Below, piece by piece: positions 25,237-34,461 of a DNA stretch of 59,360 nucleotides (its first letter is position 1; every line of letters starts with the position of its first letter). The notes under the pieces were generated by a model, which was not told the DNA's origin, did no database searches, and saw only the letters and a program-made list of their open reading frames with translations. This stretch comes from JAZKFT01 sp043760535. GTDB taxonomy: Bacteria; Bacteroidota; Bacteroidia; Chitinophagales; Chitinophagaceae. The position numbers and the translations under genes were made by a program. Location: NCBI GenBank assembly GCA_043760535.1, contig JAYUOV010000317.1:1-59360 (forward strand), in the 5' to 3' direction.

Positions 25237-26465
25237 AAGCCACTACCACCATAATTCTTTGCATTACATTACTATGGTGTAGAGGAACTGTAATATCAGT
25301 TGGAAAAGAGAAAAACTATGCCACCATTACCGCCGCCATTGCTGCCGCAAAGCCCTACGATACTGTGCTGGTTGATGCTGGTATTTACCATGAAAAAAAT
25401 CTCGTAATACCCAAAGCACTTGTCTTAAAAGGATTGAGTTACCCTGTACTCGATGGCGAACACAAGTACGAAATCATCTCCATTAAATCTCCTTTTGTAA
25501 CGGTTGATGGGTTTAAAGTGCAGCACTCCGGCGTATCGAGTATTAAAGATTTTGCAGGTATAAAAATCTGCAATGTGAGCTATGTAAAAATCATCAACAA
25601 TATTCTTGATGACACTTTCTTTGGCATTTACTCGCAGTTTGGTACCAACAGTTTAATACAAAACAATACGATTACCGCCCATACAACAGAAGAGCAGCAA
25701 AGCGGTAACGGCATCCATTGCTGGAAGAGCGACAGCATGAGGATCATCGCAAATACAATCAGCGGCCACAGGGATGGTGTTTATTTTGAGTTCGTTACCA
25801 ACTCCATTATCTGGCGGAATATTTCTTTTAAAAATATCCGCTATGGCCTGCACTTTATGTTCAGCAATAACGACACCTATGCAGTTAACTGTTTTGAAAA
25901 TAATGGGGCAGGTGTAGCAGTTATGTTTAGCCACCATGTAAAAATGTTTGGCAATTTTTTTAAAGAAAACTGGGGCGATGCAGCTTATGGTATTCTGCTA
26001 AAAGAAATTTCGGACAGCCACATACAGGGCAACCGTTTTGAAAAAAATACCATGGGCATTTTTATAGAAGGAGCAAGCCGGATACACATGGAGAAAAATA
26101 GTTTTTTAAATAATGGCTGGGCTTTAAAAATACAGGCAAGCTGCATGGAAATAGTACTGGTAAAAAATAATTTTGTAGGTAACACTTTTGATGTAGGTAC
26201 CAACGGCTCACTAGTGCTAAACACCTTCGATAATAACTACTGGGACAAATACGATGGCTACGATTTAAACAAAAATAAAATAGGCGACATCCCTTACAGG
26301 CCGGTAAGTATGTACAGCATGATTGTGGAAAATAATCCGCCGGCCATGATGCTGTTCCGCAGTTTTATTACTACACTGATGGACAAGACAGAGAAAGTAA
26401 TACCAAGCCTTACACCAGAGAATTTGAAAGATGAACACCCAATGATGAAACCCTGGCCACTATGA
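25233..26465 (+). CDS. nosD: NosD, periplasmic beta-helix protein for NosZ maturation
   Basis: A 410-residue protein with a signal peptide and right-handed beta-helix repeats (KNYATITAAIAAAKPYDTV, then many N-x-x-x-G-I/V turns such as NTISGHRDGVYFEFV). NosD works with the NosFY transporter to supply sulfur for the CuZ centre. The start overlaps the end of nosL and the stop overlaps the nosF start, showing translational coupling. The usual C-terminal DGYDLNKNKIGDIPYRP motif is present. Confidence 0.93.
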   Translation: MKATTTIILCITLLWCRGTVISVGKEKNYATITAAIAAAKPYDTVLVDAGIYHEKNLVIPKALVLKGLSYPVLDGEHKYEIISIKSPFVTVDGFKVQHSGVSSIKDFAGIKICNVSYVKIINNILDDTFFGIYSQFGTNSLIQNNTITAHTTEEQQSGNGIHCWKSDSMRIIANTISGHRDGVYFEFVTNSIIWRNISFKNIRYGLHFMFSNNDTYAVNCFENNGAGVAVMFSHHVKMFGNFFKENWGDAAYGILLKEISDSHIQGNRFEKNTMGIFIEGASRIHMEKNSFLNNGWALKIQASCMEIVLVKNNFVGNTFDVGTNGSLVLNTFDNNYWDKYDGYDLNKNKIGDIPYRPVSMYSMIVENNPPAMMLFRSFITTLMDKTEKVIPSLTPENLKDEHPMMKPWPL

Positions 26466-27172
26466 TTATTGCAAGTAATGTAAACAAACAATTCGGGAAG
26501 CTGAAAGCGTTGGACAATGTTTCAATTACCTGCAACAAAGCGGAGTGCATTGCATTAATTGGCCCCAATGCAAGTGGCAAAACCACCCTGATAAAATCTA
26601 TTCTGGGCATGGTAGTTCCCGATAGTGGCACTATCAGTTTTAATGGCAACAATATTGGCAATAACTGGCAGTACCGCAAGCAGATTGGTTACATGCCGCA
26701 GATAGGTAGGTACCCGGATAACATGACAATTGGACAGGTGCTGAGTATGATGAAAGACATACGCAACCAACAAAACAACCTCGACGAAGATTTAATCGAA
26801 GCCTTTGAATTAAACAAGCTGTTGAACAAAAGAATGCGGACGCTATCCGGTGGCACCACACAAAAAGTAAGTGCATCGCTGGCATTTTTATTTAACCCTG
26901 ATGTACTGATTTTAGATGAACCCACCGCCGGCCTTGATCCAGTAGCTTCGGAGCTGCTAAAAGAAAAAATTATTGCCGAAAAACAAAAAGGTAAACTGGT
27001 GCTTATTACATCGCATGTACTAAGCGACCTTGATGATTTAATAACGGAAGTGATCTATATGCAGGATGGTCAACTCAAGTTTCATAAATCAATTGAAGCA
27101 TTGAAACAAGACACCGGAGAAATAAAATTATCGAAAGCGATAGCCAGCGTAATGACAAACCAACAGCCATGA
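26462..27172 (+). CDS. nosF: NosF, ABC transporter ATPase for NosZ maturation
   Basis: A 236-residue ABC ATPase. Walker A is GPNASGKT (34-41), the signature is LSGGTTQKVS, Walker B is VLILDEPTAGLDP and the H-loop is LITSHVLSDL. It pairs with the NosY permease encoded directly downstream (four-base overlap ATGA). NosFDY is thought to move or process a sulfur compound for the CuZ cluster. Confidence 0.94.
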   Translation: MIIASNVNKQFGKLKALDNVSITCNKAECIALIGPNASGKTTLIKSILGMVVPDSGTISFNGNNIGNNWQYRKQIGYMPQIGRYPDNMTIGQVLSMMKDIRNQQNNLDEDLIEAFELNKLLNKRMRTLSGGTTQKVSASLAFLFNPDVLILDEPTAGLDPVASELLKEKIIAEKQKGKLVLITSHVLSDLDDLITEVIYMQDGQLKFHKSIEALKQDTGEIKLSKAIASVMTNQQP

Positions 27173-27936
27173 AGAAGATTGTAAAATATGTACTTGCCGA
27201 TATTATGCGGAACAAAATTGTGGTGGCTTACACCGTATTTTTATTAGCCATTTCTTTTAGTGTACTGGCATTGGAAGATAACAGTACCAAAGGGATGCTG
27301 AGCCTGCTCAATATTATCCTCATAATTGTACCGCTGGTAAGTATTGTATTTGCCACCATTTATATTTACAACAGTGCCGAATTTATAGAATTGCTGGTAA
27401 GCCAGCCATTAAAAAGAATAACAATATGGCTTAGCCTGTTTAGTGGTTTGGCCGGTGCCATGTCGCTGGCTTTTTTTTTAGGGGCAGGTATTCCCATTCT
27501 GCTGTACGAGGCCACAGTAACCGGTTTTATGATGATAGCCATCGGCATTATCCTCTCCATAATTTTTGTAGCCATTGCCATGCTGGCCACTGTAAAAACA
27601 AGGGATAAGGCCAAGGGAATTGGCATCGCAATTTTACTGTGGCTATATTTTTCGCTGCTATTCGATGGGTTGGTGTTGTTCCTGTTGTTCCAGTTTGCGG
27701 ATTATCCTTTGGAAAAAATAATGGTCGGCGTAAGTGCCTTAAACCCCATCGACCTTGGCCGCATTTTAATCCTGTTGAAAATGGATGTCTCTGCACTGAT
27801 GGGCTACACCGGCGCTGTTTTTAGAAATTTCTTTGGCACCCAGATTGGCGTACTTATTTCGTTTGCCGTGCTGGTGCTTTGGGTGGCAATTCCGTTATGG
27901 TTATCGGTACGAAAGTTCAAGAGAAAAGATTTGTGA
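27169..27936 (+). CDS. nosY: NosY, ABC transporter permease for NosZ maturation
   Basis: A 255-residue inner-membrane protein with six hydrophobic segments. It starts MKKIVKYVLADIMRNKIVVAY, the usual family opening, and contains YNSAEFIELLVSQPLKRITIW. It overlaps nosF by four bases and is the last recognisable gene of the nos operon; a hairpin at 27982 follows. Confidence 0.92.
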   Translation: MKKIVKYVLADIMRNKIVVAYTVFLLAISFSVLALEDNSTKGMLSLLNIILIIVPLVSIVFATIYIYNSAEFIELLVSQPLKRITIWLSLFSGLAGAMSLAFFLGAGIPILLYEATVTGFMMIAIGIILSIIFVAIAMLATVKTRDKAKGIGIAILLWLYFSLLFDGLVLFLLFQFADYPLEKIMVGVSALNPIDLGRILILLKMDVSALMGYTGAVFRNFFGTQIGVLISFAVLVLWVAIPLWLSVRKFKRKDL

Positions 27937-27981
27937 TACCAGCTTTGGTTTTTCATAGCATCGTCCCTTGCGTTGCACTTG

Positions 27982-27999
27982 TCCCGCAGTATTGCGGGA
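27982..27999 (+). terminator. Hairpin after nosY
   Basis: A 7-bp stem TCCCGCA/TGCGGGA with a 4-base loop, 45 bases after nosY. There is no strong T-run, so this could be a repeat and not a terminator. Confidence 0.45.
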
Positions 28000-28164
28000 A
28001 TCATTTCATCTGCAGAATATCTATTGGGCAGTTGCTTAATAGGTTGTCTTCCTGAGGTTCGAAAAAGCGGTTTTAGTTCTTTGATAATTGTATGGCAACA
28101 TGATGTGTATAACTGAAAGGGTGGGAACTAATTTCCCATAATTCTAAAATGTGTGTAGTCGGTT

Positions 28165-28396
28165 CAACCCCATTCGGGGTTGGCACAATCATTCCTCCTT
28201 TTACCCGGGTTTCACCCAGGGCTACTCATATTTAAGCCCTTCGGGCTTGACAGATTTTTAAGGGCTATACTCACATCTCCGTACAAAGTTGACTGGTGTT
28301 TGGCAACCTCACAACTCCGCAGGAGTTGAACAATAATAGCCCCGGGTGAAACCTGGGGATTTGAAATGCCAGCGTTCTACAACCCCAACGGGGTTG
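28165..28396. repeat. Nested multi-hairpin palindromic element
   Basis: Six short hairpins in about 230 bases: CAACCCC/GGGGTTG at both ends (28165-28182 and 28380-28396), an ACCCGGGTttcACCC type near 28203 that is mirrored by CCCCGGGTgaaACC at 28340, and AAGCCC/GGGCTT (28234) and CAACTCC/GGAGTTG (28312) inside. The outer hairpins are inverted copies of each other. It fills most of the gap between nosY and the hemerythrin gene. No protein is seen in it. Confidence 0.75.
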
Positions 28397-28486
28397 AATA
28401 TATTGGCCCTCAAACCGATTGCATTCAATAATTAAAACAATAGTTATTTCCTGTCTTAACCTTGCACACTAGTAAAACAAAAAACC

Positions 28487-28918
28487 ATGAAACGACACGA
28501 AGCACTGATACCGTTATCAAGAGAACACCACGATGGATTAATACTGGCAAGACTGCTGCAAAAAGATGCACCGGTGTACAAAGGACTACCCACCAACGAC
28601 GAGGGCAAAGCAGCTTATGCAATTGGGGTTTTTGATAAAATACTGCAACAACATTTTGCTACCGAAGACGTAATTCTGGCAGCCATAAAAAATACGCATC
28701 CAGAAATTGATAGGCTCTCTGAAGAAATTACAATTGAACACAAACAGCTTACCACTGCTTTCCGTAACCTCCATCAAAGTAGCAATCTGCATGATGCACT
28801 TGATATGCTGGGTATTAACCTGGAGCAGCATATCCGCAAAGAAGAAAGGGTGTTGTTTCCGCTGGTACAGGAGCATTGCGATGAGGCTACCATGCAAAAA
28901 TTTAAAGAGCATTTATAG
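28487..28918 (+). CDS. Hemerythrin-domain protein
   Basis: A 143-residue cytosolic protein of the HHE/hemerythrin family. The di-iron residues lie in LSREHHDGLILA, LQQHFATEDVILAA, EHKQLTTAF and LEQHIRKEERVLFP. The role may be oxygen, NO or iron handling; the family does not settle which. It lies just upstream of a truncated globin and downstream of the nos operon, which favours nitrosative or oxygen stress. Confidence 0.88.
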   Translation: MKRHEALIPLSREHHDGLILARLLQKDAPVYKGLPTNDEGKAAYAIGVFDKILQQHFATEDVILAAIKNTHPEIDRLSEEITIEHKQLTTAFRNLHQSSNLHDALDMLGINLEQHIRKEERVLFPLVQEHCDEATMQKFKEHL

Positions 28919-28968
28919 CCTGCACACACGGATGGGTAACGCACTACCTTTCTATAAAAACTGTACTT

Positions 28969-29340
28969 ATGAAACACGACATTGCTTCAAGAGCCGACAT
29001 AGAGCAATTGGTGAATGCCTTTTACGATAGTGTGAAAACCGACGATCTGATTGGCCCAATTTTTACAGATGTAATAAAAGTACACTGGGAGAAACACCTA
29101 CCGGTGATGTACCAGTTTTGGGAAAACGTACTTTTCTATACAGGTGGGTACGATGGAAACCTGATAGAAGTGCACAAGCATATTAACCGGGTGATACCAT
29201 TGCAATCGGCGCACTTTGAAAGATGGAATGAACTTTTTGCAGCAACTGTTGATGCCGTGTTTACAGGTGAAAAGGCCAGCCTTGCAAAGCAAAGAGCCTT
29301 TAGTATTGCTACCGTGATGCAGATAAAAGTATTGCAGTAA
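28969..29340 (+). CDS. Group III truncated hemoglobin
   Basis: A 123-residue heme protein. Family landmarks are LVNAFYDSVKTDDLIGPIF at the start, HLPVMYQFWENVLFYTG in the middle, and the proximal His region (EVHKHINRVIPL). Such globins bind O2 or NO and often sit near denitrification or NO-response genes. It follows the hemerythrin gene by 50 bases and probably shares its transcript. Confidence 0.9.
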   Translation: MKHDIASRADIEQLVNAFYDSVKTDDLIGPIFTDVIKVHWEKHLPVMYQFWENVLFYTGGYDGNLIEVHKHINRVIPLQSAHFERWNELFAATVDAVFTGEKASLAKQRAFSIATVMQIKVLQ

Positions 29341-29729
29341 AATTGCCGGCAAGCTATTACAACTACGGACAGGTATTGCCGAAGATGAGGGAAATAGCAT
29401 TACGTCGGCATGGAACCGCTGCTTGGCTTTATGTATCAGAGAGAAGTATAAGGTACCAATGTTCTACGATGTTTGTCAAGCCGAAACAAAAGCCCAAAAG
29501 CAAACTAAAAGTTGATTGGGCTTCCCACCGCCACCATATTGCCAAATGCACTGTTGTGCGTTCGTACTTTTTTGCTTAGTAGTCACCATAACTACATTCG
29601 CATGGATTACTATTACATCGGTCATAGTATCGATAATACTTGATAGAATTTGTAGGTTGTTCTTTGATATTCTTTGCTTGTATTACATTAGTAGCAATAC
29701 TAGTAGTTTTTGATGATTTTATTTTCACA
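29341..29729. other. Gap without a recognised gene
   Basis: About 390 bases between the globin gene and the convergent helicase gene. Short open frames here have no family resemblance and no clear start site. I see no strong terminator or repeat. Confidence 0.5.
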
Positions 29730-31967
29730 TCAACTTTCATTTGTTTTAATAGTTATTGATTCTAAAAATCTAGATTTTGATAATCTAAAAGTACCTCCCT
29801 TATTAGTGTGAGATAATGGATAGGTTAAAACTAAATTAGATTTAGTCCTAGTTGCTGCGACATATAATTTCTTTAGTTCATCATTGTATTTCGCCTTTGT
29901 TTTAGTTCTTTGTAAATCGTCATCTTTAACCTCACAAAAATATGGATTTGGAAATTGTCCATCACTTAGCCCGGGTATGATTACTGTATCCCATTCTAAG
30001 CCTTTAGCTGAATGTATTGTTGATAAAGTAACAGCATTTTGATATTCCCCTATGCTGCTTTCAACAAGCAACTCTTTTTCGTAAAACTTTTTAAATATAG
30101 GGTCGCTGTATGTAAAAGCTAATAAAAAATCGTCAACAGTTGGAAAAGATTTCGACGATTCTATCAATAACGCTAAGTCATTTTCAATTATATTTAATTG
30201 GTCAACGCCTGTCCCATCACTTAAGTTTTCAAAAATTGATTTCGTATCACTAATTTTTGTCGGTAATAAAATTTTCAAATTTTCTTTCTGTGATAAAACT
30301 GATTTGTAAGAATTTAAAATTTGTTCCCCACTATTTTTTGTTAAAATTAAATTTTCTATAACTTGAAAATTGAAGTCATTTAAATCCGTTGTGCATTTAA
30401 TTTCTGCTACTTTTAAAATATATTTCCATGATAGAGAGTTTTCTATATTTTTTATGATTTTTAAAAAATGTATATAAAATCGAATATGGCTTTTTATAAA
30501 AACTCTACCGTCCATGGTAACAAAAGGTATTTTTTTATTGTTTAATTCTCTCGCCAAATCATTAAAATACTTTAAAGTTGTAAACAGAATTACAGTATTG
30601 CTGTTGTTATTTTTCTCTAGCAGATATTTAGCAATTCCCTCCGCCTCTGTAAATTTATGGTTATAGACTTTTAATTCAATCTCATTACAATTTGCAGTGT
30701 TTTTACTATTTATAGGGTAATTCTGGCAGTCAGTAAATTCAAATTTGTTTACCAAATCGAATACTTTACTTGGACAGCGATAAGAATATTTAAGAACAAC
30801 CTCTTCAAAATGATTTGTATTTTCTTGCAAAAAGTTATTTAAGTGCTCAAAAGAACCTCCATTAAAGGAAAATATATTTTGTCTTGGGTCTCCAACTAAA
30901 AATATCTTTACGCTTGGAATTCTATTTACCAAATTTATTATTTTGTATTCTATCTCCGTTAGATCTTGAGCTTCATCTATAACAAAAAATGTAATTTTAT
31001 TCTCAATCCATTTCTGAAATTGTACGCTAGTTTTTAATTTTTCTAAAAACATATTTAGAATATCCTTAAAGCTTATTAGTGAACACTTTATTTTTAAATC
31101 TATAATATATTTCTCTACTCTTAATAATAGTTCATCTCCTTCGGGGATTTTTTTAGTTCCTTCCAAAATTTCATTAATCAATTCTTTACGAAGTCGTCTT
31201 TCTGCCATAAATGCGTTAACGATTTCATCAGCAAAAAAATCTGTTACATCTTGGTCAATAATAGTAAAGATTGAGTCGGTCTCTCCGTTCTCCATACTAA
31301 ATGCTCTTAAACATTTAAAGGCAAATGAATGAATAGTCCCACTAAAAATTTCATGGTCAATAAATTTTGAAGAAAACAATTTGTCAGTAATTTTCCTAGA
31401 AAGTTCCTCTGCCGTGCTATTTGTATACGATAAGGCAACTATTTTTTCTTTAAAAGTAGAATTTGTAATTTTATGAAAGATTTTGTCGACTAGTAAGTGA
31501 GTTTTTCCTGTTCCTGGTCCAGCATTCACATAAACTATTTTTTTATCAGACAGTACGGCAATCTTTTGCTCTTCATTTAAATTGTTAAGTGTTGTATTTG
31601 TTTCACCTTCTAAATAGTTTAGAATATAGGAATTTGGTTTTATAGATGTTCCCAAATAAACAATATTGATTAATCTCTTAAAATAGTCTTTAAGTGTCTC
31701 ATCTGCAGGTTCCGCAAATCCTGGATGATGATAAACGTTAAGTTCATTTTTTATTGTATGAGACAAATCATTAACTAGCTTAATATTATGCAATTTGTAA
31801 AAATCTTTTAATAATGTATTAAGGCTATTGCTATTATCATTTAAAATAAATTGTAATATACCTTCAAATTGTATTCTAAACGACCTTGCTTTTTCACTAT
31901 TTTCACTTAAGGTGTTTCTAAAAATTTTGAATAGAGTATTGTAAAAGGCATTAGTAAATTCTTTCAT
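29730..31967 (-). CDS. UvrD/Rep-type superfamily 1 DNA helicase
   Basis: A 745-residue helicase. Motifs: Q-motif region NLNEEQKIAV, Walker A AGPGTGKT (149-156), motif II FFVIDEAQDL, motif III VGDPRQNIFSFNGG, motif IV SYRCP, motif V LSTIHSAKGLEWDTVI and motif VI LYVAATRT. The first 120 residues are an added domain with a helical pattern (TIKNELNVYHHPG, then DETLKDYFKRLINIV) that resembles HEPN-like or DUF4145-like segments; this is only a suggestion. It follows a DEDDh exonuclease by 13 bases, so the two probably form an end-processing pair. The sequence is markedly A+T-rich next to the carotenoid genes, which suggests transfer. Confidence 0.88.
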   Translation of the reverse strand: MKEFTNAFYNTLFKIFRNTLSENSEKARSFRIQFEGILQFILNDNSNSLNTLLKDFYKLHNIKLVNDLSHTIKNELNVYHHPGFAEPADETLKDYFKRLINIVYLGTSIKPNSYILNYLEGETNTTLNNLNEEQKIAVLSDKKIVYVNAGPGTGKTHLLVDKIFHKITNSTFKEKIVALSYTNSTAEELSRKITDKLFSSKFIDHEIFSGTIHSFAFKCLRAFSMENGETDSIFTIIDQDVTDFFADEIVNAFMAERRLRKELINEILEGTKKIPEGDELLLRVEKYIIDLKIKCSLISFKDILNMFLEKLKTSVQFQKWIENKITFFVIDEAQDLTEIEYKIINLVNRIPSVKIFLVGDPRQNIFSFNGGSFEHLNNFLQENTNHFEEVVLKYSYRCPSKVFDLVNKFEFTDCQNYPINSKNTANCNEIELKVYNHKFTEAEGIAKYLLEKNNNSNTVILFTTLKYFNDLARELNNKKIPFVTMDGRVFIKSHIRFYIHFLKIIKNIENSLSWKYILKVAEIKCTTDLNDFNFQVIENLILTKNSGEQILNSYKSVLSQKENLKILLPTKISDTKSIFENLSDGTGVDQLNIIENDLALLIESSKSFPTVDDFLLAFTYSDPIFKKFYEKELLVESSIGEYQNAVTLSTIHSAKGLEWDTVIIPGLSDGQFPNPYFCEVKDDDLQRTKTKAKYNDELKKLYVAATRTKSNLVLTYPLSHTNKGGTFRLSKSRFLESITIKTNES

Positions 31968-31980
31968 GCAAATTCTAGGT

Positions 31981-32544
31981 TTATATTGATGAGTAATATA
32001 GTTTTCTTGTTAATTCAATATCATACATTGCATCATGCAATCTAGTTTCATCGACTTCAATCCCCATTCCATTACAAACAGTAGCCAACTTAAAATCTTG
32101 CATTGTAGCTCGTTTGTTAATTAATTTTTGTGAAGCTAAAACAAATGTATCGATGGGATTTGCCCAAAACCACGAACCAAAGTAGTTGTCCCCATTTTGT
32201 ACAAACCAAGCTCTTAAAAATTGATTATCGAAAGCTGCATTATTAAATCCAATCAAAAAATATTTATCCTTTTTGTTGAATTTGTCACAATACCTATTTA
32301 GTAATTCTGTAAAAGTTTTATGTACTTTTTCCATTGATTCGTAACCATTAATTTCTTCTATAGTTTTATTGCAAATCCTTAATGCTTCAATATCAATTTT
32401 TGCTTGCGGATTTGGAGAAACTAAATAATTAAACTTCTCTTTTATCTCACCGTCTATTTCTATGTATCCACTTATTTGGTGGATAGAATGTTGCCAAAAA
32501 TTTAGCCCTGTTGTTTCAATATCAAAGAAAACAAATTTTGCCAT
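31981..32544 (-). CDS. DnaQ-like DEDDh 3'-5' exonuclease
   Basis: A 187-residue nuclease. Catalytic motifs are FFDIETTGL (ExoI: Asp, Glu), NNAAFDNQFL (ExoII) and LHDAMYDIELT (ExoIII with His and Asp). I place the start at ATG 32544 (MAKFVFFDIETTGL); the open frame continues upstream inside crtY without family resemblance. It overlaps the end of crtY by 23 bases in another frame. It lies immediately upstream of the UvrD-type helicase and shares its A+T-rich composition. Confidence 0.87.
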   Translation of the reverse strand: MAKFVFFDIETTGLNFWQHSIHQISGYIEIDGEIKEKFNYLVSPNPQAKIDIEALRICNKTIEEINGYESMEKVHKTFTELLNRYCDKFNKKDKYFLIGFNNAAFDNQFLRAWFVQNGDNYFGSWFWANPIDTFVLASQKLINKRATMQDFKLATVCNGMGIEVDETRLHDAMYDIELTRKLYYSSI

Positions 32545-33775
32545 TTTGTGTTGGTTTAATGAATGTGGAATCTTTTGGAAGTTGTGATAGTATGCCACAG
32601 AACTCCTTCATTGCCGCAGGCACAAACACCATTTTGTTGGTGGAATTCATAATTTGAAGTTCTTCTGTAAAGCTTGTTTCATTGTCTAAAAACCGAAGCA
32701 CTTTTGATGCTTTGTTTGTAAGAAACATTTTATAAAACAGGTCGGCTCCACTCAGTTTTCTTTCGTGTAAAACACGAAGCAGCACACTGTCGTAAAACAT
32801 AAATCGTTTTGGTGAGGCAAGTATTTCGGGGATGCCTTTTTGTATAAGTGCTGCAACTATTGCAGCCGATTGCTTTTGTATAAACTGAAAAGTGTAACCG
32901 GTAGAGGCTTTAGTTTGCCCGCCAGCCGTACCCATAAAAATTACCTTACCCTGCTGTGCCGGGAAACGGATGTTCGTCATGGGAATGATACCATTTTCCA
33001 CCTCGTGGATGCTGTAATTGGTGAGTTGTAATTCTTCGCTGATAAAGGTTTTCAGGCCTTCGTCGTATTCCTCATGCTTCAGTTCTTCTTCGGTAAAGAG
33101 GGTGTACTCCACCAGGGCTCTCCGCTTGGTTACAGGTAGCACATACACAAAGGCGCAACCATGTTTCTGGCTGGTTTTAAAGTTCATCATGTCTGCTTCG
33201 GCAGGGTTAAAAACGTCTGTATCGGTTTCTATCCACCAGCCACGGAAATGTTGCAGTAAATAAAACTGTCCCTTTTGCAGCATGGGTGGCTGCAGCAATA
33301 CCGATGAAAAAATATAGTCTGCTTTGTACTGTTCATCAGCCGATGAAACGATGCCGTTTTCTGTATCGATGCCCGACACTTCGCCATACATTACCGTTAC
33401 ATTTTTAGCCTTATTTATGATGCTGAAACAATGGTTGTAAAAATCCAGACCCCGAATCATTTTGTAACCGTAGGGAGCTATATTGAGGTTTACATTTCCG
33501 GCAGGATGCTTTACAAAAAGTGTATCCCATCGGTGGTGCACAATGCTTTCGAAATAGCCGGGCTGCTGTTCCCAAAAGCACCATGTGCGGTCGTTTAGGT
33601 TCTTGGGTTGCCTATCGCACAGCAGTATTTTTTTATTGGCAAACTGGCCAGATTCAATAAGCCTTACTGCAAGGCTGAGGCCGGAACAGCCGGCGCCTAG
33701 AATGATATAGTCGAAAACATTCTTTCCAAATATTTTAAAAGGTTCTGAAGCGGAATTCGGGGCGTTTGAATCCAT
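32522..33775 (-). CDS. crtY: Lycopene cyclase CrtY
   Basis: Cyclises a psi end group of lycopene-type carotenoids to a beta ring. The FAD-binding motif DYIILGAGCSGLSLAVRL lies at the N-terminus, and the family motif DRTWCFWE near residue 63 is present. A later block reads FMGTAGGQTKASTGYTFQFIQ. Length 417 is normal. It is the last carotenoid gene on the minus strand. The exonuclease gene starts inside its last codons, so its C-terminus (PKDSTFIKPTQ...) may have been reshaped by insertion of the foreign pair. Confidence 0.9.
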   Translation of the reverse strand: MDSNAPNSASEPFKIFGKNVFDYIILGAGCSGLSLAVRLIESGQFANKKILLCDRQPKNLNDRTWCFWEQQPGYFESIVHHRWDTLFVKHPAGNVNLNIAPYGYKMIRGLDFYNHCFSIINKAKNVTVMYGEVSGIDTENGIVSSADEQYKADYIFSSVLLQPPMLQKGQFYLLQHFRGWWIETDTDVFNPAEADMMNFKTSQKHGCAFVYVLPVTKRRALVEYTLFTEEELKHEEYDEGLKTFISEELQLTNYSIHEVENGIIPMTNIRFPAQQGKVIFMGTAGGQTKASTGYTFQFIQKQSAAIVAALIQKGIPEILASPKRFMFYDSVLLRVLHERKLSGADLFYKMFLTNKASKVLRFLDNETSFTEELQIMNSTNKMVFVPAAMKEFCGILSQLPKDSTFIKPTQNGKICFL

Positions 33776-33799
33776 TTAAAATTGGGCTTTGAGTAAAAA

Positions 33800-34189
33800 T
33801 CAGTAAATGGTAAAAATGTGAGAAATAAACGAAAGACCTAGGTTATAAAACCTTAATTCGTATTCGCCGGCCATAGCAGCAGTAAAGGTATAGCTCTTTG
33901 TTTTAATGCCGGCATCCTGTGTACATACACCAGGCGTAGGGCTTCCATAAGACCAAATGGAACGGGTATTTCCCTGAGTGGTTTCTACAAATTTATCTAA
34001 TGCCTGACAACCATTGTAGTATGCCCACGAAAGCGTTAAGATAACAGGCTGCCCCACAGCTCCTCTGGTGGATCCTTCTATTTTAGTAATTAACCTTTGT
34101 TCTCCCGGCACTTCAATTACCGTATTTTTTTTGCAGGCAAAAAGAAAAATGATAACGAGTAATGTTGCAAAGCGATTCATAAAATTCAT
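33800..34189 (-). CDS. Small lipoprotein of unknown function inside the carotenoid operon
   Basis: A 129-residue protein with a lipoprotein signal (IIFLFACKK). The mature part is beta-rich (LITKIEGSTRGAVGQPVILTLSW, then GEYELRFYNLGLSFISHIF) and looks like a single Ig- or PKD-like sandwich. It lies between crtZ and crtY in the same direction, 24 bases from crtY. I recognise no family and no link to pigment synthesis. Confidence 0.65.
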   Translation of the reverse strand: MNFMNRFATLLVIIFLFACKKNTVIEVPGEQRLITKIEGSTRGAVGQPVILTLSWAYYNGCQALDKFVETTQGNTRSIWSYGSPTPGVCTQDAGIKTKSYTFTAAMAGEYELRFYNLGLSFISHIFTIY

Positions 34190-34288
34190 TCTTAAAATGA
34201 CTGTTTAAACATCGTAAACATTGCACGTATTAAATAAGACCATTCTTTTAAAGCTTCGCAATAAAAACAAAGATAAGCACTTTACATG

Positions 34289-34362
34289 GGCGGAGCACTG
34301 TAATGCTAAGGGATTTACAACGTTTGCCAATGTCTGTTCATAGTATTACCTCGGCTGGGCTC
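34289..34362 (-). repeat. Dispersed element of about 75 nt, copy C
   Basis: On the minus strand: GAGCCCAGCCGAGG, then GACATTGGCAAACGTTGTAA, ATCCCTTAGCATTACAG, TGCTCCG. It matches the core of copy B (GACATTGGC-AACGTTGTAAATCCC) closely. It lies between crtZ and the lipoprotein gene in the direction of transcription. Confidence 0.65.
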
Positions 34363-34461
34363 ATAAAAACTTTAAACTCTTTCCACCTAAGTCACACAAG
34401 CAATTGGCACCCTTACTGCGGGGAATAAAAGTGCCAGCCGCCGCTTTTTTGTTACACTTAG

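Noticed and set aside
29343..29579. Open frame of 78 codons after the globin gene
   Set aside because: Composition and lack of family resemblance suggest non-coding DNA.
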